Part shown: piece after piece, positions 1-6,753 of the stretch
Position numbering within the stretch: position 1 is the stretch's first letter
Layout: each line of letters starts with the position of its first letter
NCBI GenBank assembly: GCA_964397625.1
Contig: CAYNJT010000092.1
Coordinates: forward strand, 1 to 9,755
From: Leptolinea sp964397625
Lineage (GTDB): Bacteria > Chloroflexota > Anaerolineae > Anaerolineales > Anaerolineaceae
Reading direction: 5' to 3'
DNA length: 9,755 nt
Translations under genes and position numbers: made by a program
Notes under the pieces: generated by a model
What the model was told of the DNA's origin: nothing
Databases searched by the model: none
The model's input: only the letters and a program-made list of their open reading frames with translations

Positions 1-1299
1 ATGGGAGCAGCAGGACGGCATTTTCACAAATACAATGTGTACTTTCGTGAAAATACCGAATATGAACTGGTTTCTTTCACCGCCACGCAGATTCCAAATA
101 TCGAAGGCCGTAAGTACCCAAAAGAGTTGGCCGGTCGGCTTTACCCGGCAGGAATCCCGATCTACCCTGAAAGTGACCTGGTAGATCTTATTAAAAAGTT
201 GAGTGTTGAACTGGTGGTGTTTGCCTACAGCGACGTTCCCCATGAAGTAGTCATGCACAAGGCGTCTACCGTGCTGGCTGCCGGTGCCGATTTTCGCTTG
301 ATGGGCCCGAAGTCGACGCAGGTGAAATCCACGAAACCGGTGGTATCCGTCTGCGCTGTTCGCACCGGATCCGGCAAGAGCCAGACCACACGGCGTGTTT
401 CCCTTATCCTGCGCGATATGGGTTATAAAGTGGCGGCCATCCGGCATCCCATGCCGTACGGCGATCTGGTGAAACAGAAGGTTCAGCGGTATGCCTCTTA
501 TGCCGATCTGGATAAACACGAATGTACTATTGAGGAACGCGAGGAGTACGAACCGCATCTCGACAATGGTGTGATTGTTTACGCCGGGGTGGATTACGAA
601 GCCATCCTCCGTCAGGCTGAGCAGGAAGTGGACGTCATCCTATGGGACGGCGGAAATAATGACTTTTCCTTCTATGTGCCAGATCTGAACATTGTTGTGG
701 CCGATCCGCACCGCCCGGGGCATGAGTATATGTATCACCCTGGCGAGACCAATGTGCGGGCCGCGGATGTGTTTGTGATCAACAAAGTAGATACAGCTGA
801 TCCGCAGTCTGTGATCGCCGTGCGGGAACGTCTGAATGAACTGAATCCAAAAGCTGTGGTGATTGAAGCGGCATCTCCACTATACCTTGACAACCCGGAA
901 GCCATCCGTGGGAAACGCGTGCTGGTCATCGAAGATGGCCCAACCCTTACTCACGGTGAGATGGCCTATGGCGCCGGGTACGTGGCAGCCAAACGCTTTG
1001 GCGCAGCCGAGATCGTCGACCCCCGCCCGTTTGCTGTTGGAGCCATCACGGCTACATACAACAAATACCCGAAGACTGGACCCATCCTTCCTGCCATGGG
1101 CTATGGTGATGAAATGACCCGCGACCTTGAGAAGACGATTGACCGAGCGAATGTCGATCTGGTGATCATTGGTACTCCTATTGACCTGAACCGGGTGATG
1201 AAGATTAAGAAACCCAATCAACGGGTGCGGTATGAGTTGCAGGAGATCGGCAAACCCACTCTTGAAGAGATTCTGAAAGAAAAATTTGGTAAGAAGTGA
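1..1299 (+). CDS. Cyclic 2,3-diphosphoglycerate synthetase-like P-loop protein (5' partial)
   Basis: Resembles the cyclic 2,3-diphosphoglycerate synthetase / predicted GTPase family (COG2403 type). Archaeal members use ATP to cyclise 2,3-diphosphoglycerate; the reaction of bacterial members is not established, so substrate is open. Seen: an N-terminal MGAAGR glycine-rich turn (residues 1-6), as in a Rossmann-like domain running to about 105; then a P-loop domain with GSGKS at 123-127, DGGNND at 216-221 and NKVD at 261-264, a GTPase G4-like motif. The C-terminal part (about 300-432) carries the family's GYG and GTPIDL segments. The ATG at base 1 is probably not the true start, because the first beta strand expected before the MGAAGR turn is missing, so a few residues probably lie upstream of the window. 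The stop overlaps the obg start (GTGA), implying translational coupling and a shared operon. Family assignment is fairly secure, activity is not. Confidence 0.8.
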   Translation: MGAAGRHFHKYNVYFRENTEYELVSFTATQIPNIEGRKYPKELAGRLYPAGIPIYPESDLVDLIKKLSVELVVFAYSDVPHEVVMHKASTVLAAGADFRLMGPKSTQVKSTKPVVSVCAVRTGSGKSQTTRRVSLILRDMGYKVAAIRHPMPYGDLVKQKVQRYASYADLDKHECTIEEREEYEPHLDNGVIVYAGVDYEAILRQAEQEVDVILWDGGNNDFSFYVPDLNIVVADPHRPGHEYMYHPGETNVRAADVFVINKVDTADPQSVIAVRERLNELNPKAVVIEAASPLYLDNPEAIRGKRVLVIEDGPTLTHGEMAYGAGYVAAKRFGAAEIVDPRPFAVGAITATYNKYPKTGPILPAMGYGDEMTRDLEKTIDRANVDLVIIGTPIDLNRVMKIKKPNQRVRYELQEIGKPTLEEILKEKFGKK

Positions 1300-2561
1300 T
1301 AGATGAAGCTGAAATTTATGTAAGAAGTGGCCGCGGTGGAGATGGACTCGTCCATTTCCACCGTGAGAAATTTGTCAATCGGGGCGGCCCGGATGGTGGC
1401 GACGGCGGTCGAGGAGGTGATGTGATCCTTGAGGTCAAACCGACCATGAACACGCTGTCTGTATTCCGTCATCAATTGAAATATATCGCCTCGGATGGCA
1501 AGAATGGCGGCCCAAATAATATGACAGGTAAATCCGCCGATAACCTGATCATCGCGGTACCGCCTGGAACCATGGTTTATAACAAGGAGAACGGCAAATT
1601 CCTTGGAGACCTGGTTGAAGCAGGCCAGCAATTGTTATTAGCAAAAGGCGGTCGCGGAGGCAGGGGTAATCAACATTTCGCTACAGCTCGCAATCAAGCT
1701 CCACGAACGGGTGAGCGCGGCGAACCGGCGGAAGAATTCACAATTCGTCTGGAATTGAAACTGATCGCAGATGTCGGCCTGGTTGGCCTGCCGAATGCCG
1801 GGAAATCCAGTTTTCTGGCAGCTGTGACCAATGCCAACCCGAAGATCGCCGACTACCCGTTCACAACCCTTGAGCCGGCACTTGGTGTGGCCTATCTGGA
1901 TGAAGACAATACCCTGATTATTGCCGACATTCCAGGCTTGGTCGAAGGTGCTCATAAAGGTGTTGGATTGGGGTTTGCGTTTTTACGGCATGTTCAACGA
2001 AACCGGGTTTTGATCCACATGATCGACGGACTGGCGGAAGACCCGCTGGCGGATTACACGCAGATCAACAATGAGCTAGCCCTCTTTGATCCGAGACTTG
2101 GAACCAAACCCCAGGTAGTGGTCATAAACAAAATTGATCTGCCGGAAGTGAAAGACCGGCTGCCAAAGATTAAAGCCAGTTTCAAGAAAGCCGGGATTGA
2201 GGTAACGCCCATCTCGGCATTGGCCCGGACAAATGTCATTGACGTCTTAAAGAAGGTGCAGGAATTATTACAACAGGCTCCTCCACCTGAACCGGTGGAA
2301 ATGGATGCTGAATTACCAGTTTATAAACCCGAAGAAGACCGCTATGAATTCACCATTGACCGGATCCCTGAGGGATGGCGGGTTTCTGGCAAGGGTATTG
2401 AACGCGCGGCAGCCATGACTCTGTGGGAACATGAAGGATCTGTCCGCCGCTTCCAGCACTTGATGGAAAAGATTGGATTGGATGACGCGTTGCGGGAAGC
2501 CGGGGTGGAAGAAGGCGACACGGTCTACATTTCAGATTATGAATTGGAATGGCAGGACTAA
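1296..2561 (+). CDS. obg: Obg family GTPase (CgtA/ObgE)
   Basis: Essential, conserved GTPase that binds the 50S ribosomal subunit late in assembly and links ribosome maturation to growth state; cytosolic. Seen in 421 residues: the glycine-rich Obg fold (about 1-157, with GGPDGGDGGRGGD around 30-42 and GGRGGRGN at 118-125), then the G domain with G1 GLPNAGKSS at 164-172, G2 TT at 190-191 in the FTTLEP segment, G3 DIPG at 211-214, G4 NKID at 278-281 and G5 ISA at 306-308, then an OCT-type C-terminal domain (about 338-421). All GTPase motifs are intact. The start is GTG at 1296, overlapping the upstream stop by four bases. It gives the expected N-terminus (IDEAxIYVRSGRGGDG), and no strong ribosome binding site is visible, so coupling to the upstream gene is likely. 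nadD follows immediately, a common arrangement; the frequent partner rsfS is not seen downstream. Confidence 0.97.
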   Translation: MIDEAEIYVRSGRGGDGLVHFHREKFVNRGGPDGGDGGRGGDVILEVKPTMNTLSVFRHQLKYIASDGKNGGPNNMTGKSADNLIIAVPPGTMVYNKENGKFLGDLVEAGQQLLLAKGGRGGRGNQHFATARNQAPRTGERGEPAEEFTIRLELKLIADVGLVGLPNAGKSSFLAAVTNANPKIADYPFTTLEPALGVAYLDEDNTLIIADIPGLVEGAHKGVGLGFAFLRHVQRNRVLIHMIDGLAEDPLADYTQINNELALFDPRLGTKPQVVVINKIDLPEVKDRLPKIKASFKKAGIEVTPISALARTNVIDVLKKVQELLQQAPPPEPVEMDAELPVYKPEEDRYEFTIDRIPEGWRVSGKGIERAAAMTLWEHEGSVRRFQHLMEKIGLDDALREAGVEEGDTVYISDYELEWQD

Positions 2562-3163
2562 TGTCGCGAATAGGATTATTTGGCGGAACGTTTGATCCAC
2601 CCCACGTGGGGCACGCCATTCTGGCTGCCGAGGGTTTGTTTTCCCTCAGGTTGGATAAGGTGCTGTGGGTTTTGACTCCGCAATCACCGCTAAAGGATGG
2701 TCGTACCATTTCTCCTGTCAAACAACGGATTGAACTTGTTCAGACTGCTCTGGCAGAGACACCGGGATTCGAACTGTCAACAGTGGACATTGATCGCAAA
2801 CCACCCTTCTACGCTGTCGATACCGTTCGATTGATCAAACAGAAATATCCGAACACAGAGGTGGTTTACCTGATGGGAGGAGATTCTCTGCAGAACCTGC
2901 CGGAATGGTACAGACCTCAGCTATTTGTGCAGGAACTATATAAACTGGGTGTGTATCATCGACCAGGGGCAACGCCGGATATGCGCGTTTTGGAAAAACA
3001 AATACCCGGAATTTCCGAAAAAATTCAATTCTTTTCCGCCCCTCAAATTGAGATTTCTGGGGCGGACATTCGCCAGCGTATTCGTGACGGCAGGCCGTTC
3101 CGTTTTTTCCTGAATCCAGCGGTTTACGATCTAATTCAACGCCATAATTACTATCGACAATAA
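2561..3163 (+). CDS. nadD: Nicotinate-nucleotide adenylyltransferase NadD
   Basis: Transfers AMP from ATP to nicotinic acid mononucleotide, giving nicotinic acid adenine dinucleotide in NAD(P) biosynthesis; cytosolic. Seen: the nucleotidyltransferase signature GLFGGTFDPPHVGH at residues 5-18, including the HxGH catalytic motif (H15, H18); TPQSPLK near 39-45; MGGDS near 105-109 followed by LPEWYR; and a C-terminal ISGADIR at 165-171 in place of the usual ISSTxIR. About 200 residues is normal for NadD. I chose ATG 2561, whose A is the last base of the obg stop (TAATG). An in-frame ATG at 2549 would add MAGL and overlap obg more, with no conserved residues gained. A GGCAGGA stretch just upstream may help initiation. 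The gene is third in the + strand operon and four bases before the MFS gene. Confidence 0.95.
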   Translation: MSRIGLFGGTFDPPHVGHAILAAEGLFSLRLDKVLWVLTPQSPLKDGRTISPVKQRIELVQTALAETPGFELSTVDIDRKPPFYAVDTVRLIKQKYPNTEVVYLMGGDSLQNLPEWYRPQLFVQELYKLGVYHRPGATPDMRVLEKQIPGISEKIQFFSAPQIEISGADIRQRIRDGRPFRFFLNPAVYDLIQRHNYYRQ

Positions 3164-3167
3164 CCTA

Positions 3168-4361
3168 ATGCAAAACGAGCTGACCGCAAAATCTGGCAAC
3201 ATTTTCCGGGATCGGATCCTGAATTCCCTTGTGATGGGACATTTCATCGTTGATGTATTAAACGGGCAGCGGTCTCTTTTGTTCGCATACCTCAGCCTGA
3301 TGCTTGGACTGAGTAATTCCGGCCTGGGTGTTTTGACTTCGGTTTATGTGATTTCCAGCGCAGTGGCGCAGCCCATTTTCGGTTTGATCTCTGACCGGGT
3401 CGGCCGCCGGTGGGTGGCCGCGGGCGGTGTATTATTGATGGGAATTTTCTTTTCGCTGGCCATGTTCTTTCCCGGTTGGCCGGCAGTAGGTTTTTTAATC
3501 CTTGGGAGCATATGCTCTGGCGCTTTCCATCCGGCGGGCGCGTCTGAAGCAACTTTGGCAGGCAGGGACCGCCTGAATGGAAGGGAAGCCACGGCGTCAT
3601 CGCTTTTCTTTCTGTTCGGACAGATGGGATTTGGCATCGGCCCTATGCTTGGCGGCCCGCTGCTAAGCAATATGGGAATGCGCGGGTTGCTGTTGTTATC
3701 CATGTTTTCACTTCCCATCGGATTGTTTGCCGCGCGGGAAATGAAGAACCTGCCTCAACTGAAGACCAAATCTACACCGGTCACAAAAAAGCCGGCAAAA
3801 CTCATGCTCTCTCGAACCCTTTTCTTGATGGTGGGAATTTCAGCGTTTCAATCCTGGGCGCAATCCAACATCACAGCCTATATGCCGCGTTTTCTGGCTG
3901 ACCTTCAACTGTCACCGTCTGTGTATGGCGTGATCATTGGTTTGTTTACTGCCGGATCAGCTATTGGCTGCCTGGTGGGAGGTGAACTCGCGGACCGGAC
4001 AAGTAAAAAAACGGTCATTGCATGGAGCCTGTTGTCTTCAGCAATTCCGTTGTTACTGATCGCCCTTAGTGGATTCACCCCCTGGCTTTACCCCTTGATG
4101 TTTCTTTCAGGAGCGTTGACCGGAGGAGCGTTCAGTGTGATCGTGGTTCAGGCGCAGAAAGTCATTCCCGGTGGAATGGGTTTGGCATCCGGGTTAACTC
4201 TGGGATTTATTTTTTCTGCTGGCGCGATCGGAACTATATTTTCAGGTTGGCTGGCTGATCAGGCCGGGTATGCTCCGGTGTTCTACCTAACGGCGTTTAT
4301 CGCGTTAACAGGTGGAATTATGGGACTGTTGTTGGAACAGGAAAGACTGCCCGCAAACTGA
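3168..4361 (+). CDS. MFS transporter, fosmidomycin-resistance (Fsr)-like
   Basis: Inner-membrane major facilitator superfamily transporter, probably a proton-driven efflux pump. The closest family I recognise is Fsr (fosmidomycin resistance), but the substrate here cannot be read from sequence. Seen: 397 residues with about 12 hydrophobic segments in two halves and a charged central linker (about 190-212, rich in Lys). Family motifs are HFIVD at 25-29 in helix 1, motif A GLISDRVGRRW at 72-82, GAFHPAGASEA at 118-128 (the Fsr-type FHPxGA segment), and a degenerate second motif A GGELADRTSKK at 251-261. The ATG is four bases after the nadD stop and has no clear ribosome binding site, so translation is probably coupled. 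It is the last gene of the operon and converges on the C45 hydrolase gene with only five bases between stops. Why a transporter is grouped with obg and nadD is unknown. Confidence 0.88.
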   Translation: MQNELTAKSGNIFRDRILNSLVMGHFIVDVLNGQRSLLFAYLSLMLGLSNSGLGVLTSVYVISSAVAQPIFGLISDRVGRRWVAAGGVLLMGIFFSLAMFFPGWPAVGFLILGSICSGAFHPAGASEATLAGRDRLNGREATASSLFFLFGQMGFGIGPMLGGPLLSNMGMRGLLLLSMFSLPIGLFAAREMKNLPQLKTKSTPVTKKPAKLMLSRTLFLMVGISAFQSWAQSNITAYMPRFLADLQLSPSVYGVIIGLFTAGSAIGCLVGGELADRTSKKTVIAWSLLSSAIPLLLIALSGFTPWLYPLMFLSGALTGGAFSVIVVQAQKVIPGGMGLASGLTLGFIFSAGAIGTIFSGWLADQAGYAPVFYLTAFIALTGGIMGLLLEQERLPAN

Positions 4362-4366
4362 GTAGA

Positions 4367-5470
4367 TCACTCATCCATCTGGTAGGTGTGGTAGGAATTC
4401 GCGCAGGGATTACCCCAGGCTACGTGCAATTGCCGGGCAGTCAGGTCCATCACCAGGCTGGTGATGGTCTTTTCCCGGTTCAATGGGTCTTCATCTTCAA
4501 CCGCGTGGTTGCATATGGAATCGGGATAGTTGACATGGTCGCGCAAGACTGCCTGTATGGTTTGCGTGGTATGTTGACTGGTTTGCTCCAACAGGCGACG
4601 TGCTCTGAAGTAACGCACACGCGTGCTGATCAATTCATCGGGCTCGTCTTCCACCTGTTTCATATTGGGGTCAAGGTAATGGTTCGTGTGAACAATAGTC
4701 CCGTTTTCTGAATAAAGCAGGGCAAAGTGTCGGGAAGAAACTTCGACGTTATACATTTCGCCGCTTTCGTGCGCCAGTAAATGGTTATAACCGGCCGCGC
4801 GTAGCGGAGCCAGCATATGACGGATGGCTTCGGCCGGTGTGCGGGCAGCCAGGATGGCGCGTGATAGCACAACACGGGGAATGCCGATACGGCAATCAGA
4901 GGGGTAAACCGAATCACAACACTGGGCAATACCGGCGGAATTGAACCCGATGTTGGGCAATAAGCCGCCATAGGTCATGGCAAGAAATGCCGGCTCATTC
5001 GTGGGATTGGCATGTATGATAAATACATCCGGTTCATCTTCGGGGACCCAATCTTCATTATGGCCGATCAGAATATGTCCATTTGCCGTGCGTTGTTCAT
5101 TTACACCGATACTGGTGCATTTTGTCAAATGAAGAGCGTCTGTGGTCACAGCTTCCATGGCGTTTAACACGGATAAGTCATCAAATAACACGCCGGCGCC
5201 TTCGGCAATTCCCTGCAATTCTTCTACAATTTCGGGATAGCGTTCCTGTGAAAATGGAAGGTATTTCCGTGCCTGAATTTTCGCTCCCTCCCAGGTCAAC
5301 TGAAGAGATTCATAGGTGCTGGCAAGAAGGCTGCGCGCGTTTTCAAGACTATGCTTGACCTGATCTTTCGTCTGCTCGCCCATCTGACGGCCCATTTCGC
5401 GATGACTGCCAGACACATGGATAAGAAGTGGGGGAGAAGAGTGTTTTTGGGGGAAAATTTCGTTGTTCAT
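4367..5470 (-). CDS. Peptidase C45 / acyl-CoA:6-APA acyltransferase-like Ntn hydrolase
   Basis: Member of the family of fungal isopenicillin N acyltransferase (peptidase C45), in which a proenzyme cleaves itself before a cysteine that becomes the N-terminal nucleophile of an amide-bond hydrolase or acyltransferase. Bacterial members mostly have unknown substrates. Seen in 367 residues: an N-terminal VSGSHREMGRQMGE segment near 19-32; the predicted autocleavage site at KC with Cys118 followed by TSIGV; GHNEDW at 136-141; GFNSAGIA at 175-182; HTNHY at 241-245; and a C-terminal region ending in AWGNPC. No signal peptide is seen, so it is probably cytoplasmic. The start is ATG 5470, because a good promoter ends just before it. 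An in-frame TTG at 5506 would add 12 unconserved residues and lies inside that promoter's -35 box. Monocistronic; divergent from the iron transporter gene. Confidence 0.88.
   Translation of the reverse strand: MNNEIFPQKHSSPPLLIHVSGSHREMGRQMGEQTKDQVKHSLENARSLLASTYESLQLTWEGAKIQARKYLPFSQERYPEIVEELQGIAEGAGVLFDDLSVLNAMEAVTTDALHLTKCTSIGVNEQRTANGHILIGHNEDWVPEDEPDVFIIHANPTNEPAFLAMTYGGLLPNIGFNSAGIAQCCDSVYPSDCRIGIPRVVLSRAILAARTPAEAIRHMLAPLRAAGYNHLLAHESGEMYNVEVSSRHFALLYSENGTIVHTNHYLDPNMKQVEDEPDELISTRVRYFRARRLLEQTSQHTTQTIQAVLRDHVNYPDSICNHAVEDEDPLNREKTITSLVMDLTARQLHVAWGNPCANSYHTYQMDE
4447..4474 (+). terminator. Candidate intrinsic terminator for the + strand operon, inside the converging gene
   Basis: CCATCACC and GGTGATGG form a perfect 8-bp stem around the loop AGGCT, followed at once by TCTTTT. 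It sits about 85 bases after the MFS stop codon, the right place and orientation to end the + strand transcript, since no terminator fits in the five bases between the two stop codons. The same bases are codons for a Thr-Ile-Thr-Ser-Leu-Val-Met-Asp stretch of the - strand hydrolase. The T-run is short and interrupted, so efficiency is uncertain; a chance palindrome in coding sequence remains possible. Confidence 0.45.
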
Positions 5471-5477
5471 AGTCTTA

Positions 5478-5506
5478 ATGATAATGGGGGAAATTGACTT
5501 TGGCAA
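5478..5506 (-). promoter_or_regulatory. Sigma-70-type promoter of the C45 hydrolase, probably leaderless
   Basis: On the - strand, TTGCCA (5506-5501, 5 of 6 to TTGACA) and TATCAT (5483-5478, 5 of 6 to TATAAT) are separated by exactly 17 bases. Seven bases (TAAGACT) then lead to the ATG at 5470. Normal spacing from the -10 box puts the transcript start at the A of the ATG or one base before, leaving no room for a ribosome binding site; none is seen. This suggests a leaderless mRNA. The match is read from sequence, the start point is inferred. Confidence 0.6.
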
Positions 5507-5561
5507 GGCAGACTATTCCGACTTCGTTGTAAAATCAATATATATGTATTCCAAATTTATC

Positions 5562-5567
5562 AGGGAG
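5562..5567 (+). promoter_or_regulatory. Shine-Dalgarno site of the rubrerythrin-VIT1 gene
   Basis: AGGGAG five bases before ATG 5573, which fixes the start. The preceding AT-rich stretch (about 5527-5560, including an ATATATAT run) must hold the promoter, but no pair of -35/-10 boxes matches well enough to choose one. Confidence 0.75.
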
Positions 5568-5572
5568 AAAAA

Positions 5573-6694
5573 ATGACTACAACGGACCTGGAAAAATTCA
5601 AGGCATTTTTAAGTGATGAACTTAATACAGCTCATCTTTACAGGGAGATCGCTGCGAAATATGGTGATTCTCCACTGGCAACGGTGTATGAAAAAATGGC
5701 AGCCGTTGAGATGAAACACGCTGCCCGTTGGGAATCGGAAATCAAAAAAGCCGGCGGTACAGTACCAGAATTCAAACCTACCCTGCGGACAAAAATTCTA
5801 AGTTGGATGGTAAAAAGGTTTGGACCGGAATCTGTTTTGTCGTCTCTTCAGGCAGGTGAACAGAGCGGCGCGAATGCCTATTCCGGTGAAAAAGATGCTG
5901 AAACCATGAGCGCCGAGGAAAAAAGCCATTCACGGCTGATCAACTCGATTGCTGCCGAAACAGGAAAAGGTGTGCCCAGCGCCAATGTAGCCCAATTGGA
6001 AGGCCGCCACAAGGCTGCCGGAGGTAACGCGCTTCGGGCTGCTGTTATGGGAGCCAATGATGGACTGGTTTCAAACTTGAGCCTGGTGATGGGGGTTGCT
6101 GGAGCCTCGCTTTCAAATCAGTCAATATTGATCACCGGGTTAGCCGGATTGCTCGCCGGGGCATGTTCAATGGCGTTGGGAGAATGGTTGTCTGTGCAAA
6201 GTTCTCGCGAACTCTACATGAACCAGATCAAGATCGAACGTGAAGAGGTGGAATCAGCACCTGAAGAGGAAACCGAAGAACTATCCCTGATTTACCAATC
6301 CCGCGGACTGTCCGCAGAACAGGCTGATCTTATTGCCAAACAGATCATGGCTGACCGGGAAAAAGCGGTGGAAACCCTGGCAAAGGAGGAATTGAATATT
6401 GATCCCTCTGAACTCGGGGGATCTGCCTGGGAAGCGGCTATTACCTCTTTTATTCTATTCTCCATTGGCGCCATTGTCCCGGTAGCGCCGTATATTTTCG
6501 CCAGCGGCACGACGGCGTTTCTTTTCAGTGTTGGATTGAGTGGCCTGGCATTATTCGGGGTGGGCGCGGCGATAACTCTTTTTACAGGGAAAACGGTTCT
6601 TTATTCCGGATTCCGTATGGTCATCTTCGGCCTGCTGGCTGCGGCAATCACATTTGGAATTGGCCGGTTGATCGGTGTTAATGTGGCAGGGTAA
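5573..6694 (+). CDS. Rubrerythrin-VIT1 fusion, MbfA-like iron/manganese transporter
   Basis: Two-domain membrane protein. The N-terminal domain (about 1-140) is ferritin-like, with likely di-metal ligands E16, E46xxH49, E96 and E116xxH119. After a linker, residues about 145-373 form a VIT1/CCC1 transporter with the family opening MGANDGLVSNLSLVMG (159-174), five predicted membrane segments (near 156-178, 186-206, 289-311, 313-337 and 345-370), and between segments 2 and 3 a long soluble loop with an acidic run (231-246, REEVESAPEEETEE) as in VIT1 metal-binding loops. This architecture matches MbfA of alphaproteobacteria, an inner-membrane exporter protecting against iron and peroxide stress; iron export here is inferred. 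All four ferritin-type ligand positions are present, so the domain is probably active. Monocistronic with its own ribosome binding site, divergent from the C45 gene, and ended by the hairpin at 6710. Confidence 0.9.
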   Translation: MTTTDLEKFKAFLSDELNTAHLYREIAAKYGDSPLATVYEKMAAVEMKHAARWESEIKKAGGTVPEFKPTLRTKILSWMVKRFGPESVLSSLQAGEQSGANAYSGEKDAETMSAEEKSHSRLINSIAAETGKGVPSANVAQLEGRHKAAGGNALRAAVMGANDGLVSNLSLVMGVAGASLSNQSILITGLAGLLAGACSMALGEWLSVQSSRELYMNQIKIEREEVESAPEEETEELSLIYQSRGLSAEQADLIAKQIMADREKAVETLAKEELNIDPSELGGSAWEAAITSFILFSIGAIVPVAPYIFASGTTAFLFSVGLSGLALFGVGAAITLFTGKTVLYSGFRMVIFGLLAAAITFGIGRLIGVNVAG

Positions 6695-6709
6695 TAAATT
6701 CGAATAAAG

Positions 6710-6740
6710 ATCGGGTGGATAATGTCATTATCCACCCGAT
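6710..6740. terminator. Bidirectional intrinsic terminator
   Basis: A perfect 13-bp inverted repeat (ATCGGGTGGATAA / TTATCCACCCGAT) with a TGTCA loop lies between two convergent genes, 15 bases after the VIT1 stop and 13 bases past the toast-rack stop. On the + strand the trailing T-run is short (TTT); on the - strand the stem is followed by CTTTATTC, a better run. It probably ends both transcripts. Confidence 0.88.
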
Positions 6741-6753
6741 TTGCGGACCAGAT

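Noticed and set aside
880..1221. Open - strand frame opposite the diphosphoglycerate synthetase-like gene
   Set aside because: No recognisable domain or start signal; a shadow of the coding strand, whose motifs are clear.
4356..4372. Small inverted repeat TGAGT-AGATC-ACTCA between the convergent stop codons
   Set aside because: Five base pairs with no T-run on either strand; too weak to count as a terminator.
4388..4711. Open + strand frame after the MFS gene, opposite the C45 gene
   Set aside because: Lies wholly within conserved C45 coding sequence, lacks a ribosome binding site, and overlaps the candidate terminator hairpin.
5474..5485. Possible Fur-box half (TTAATGATAAT) near the iron transporter gene
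   Set aside because: Only one perfect GATAAT hexamer with a poor neighbour and no inverted third unit; it overlaps the C45 promoter -10 rather than the VIT1 promoter.
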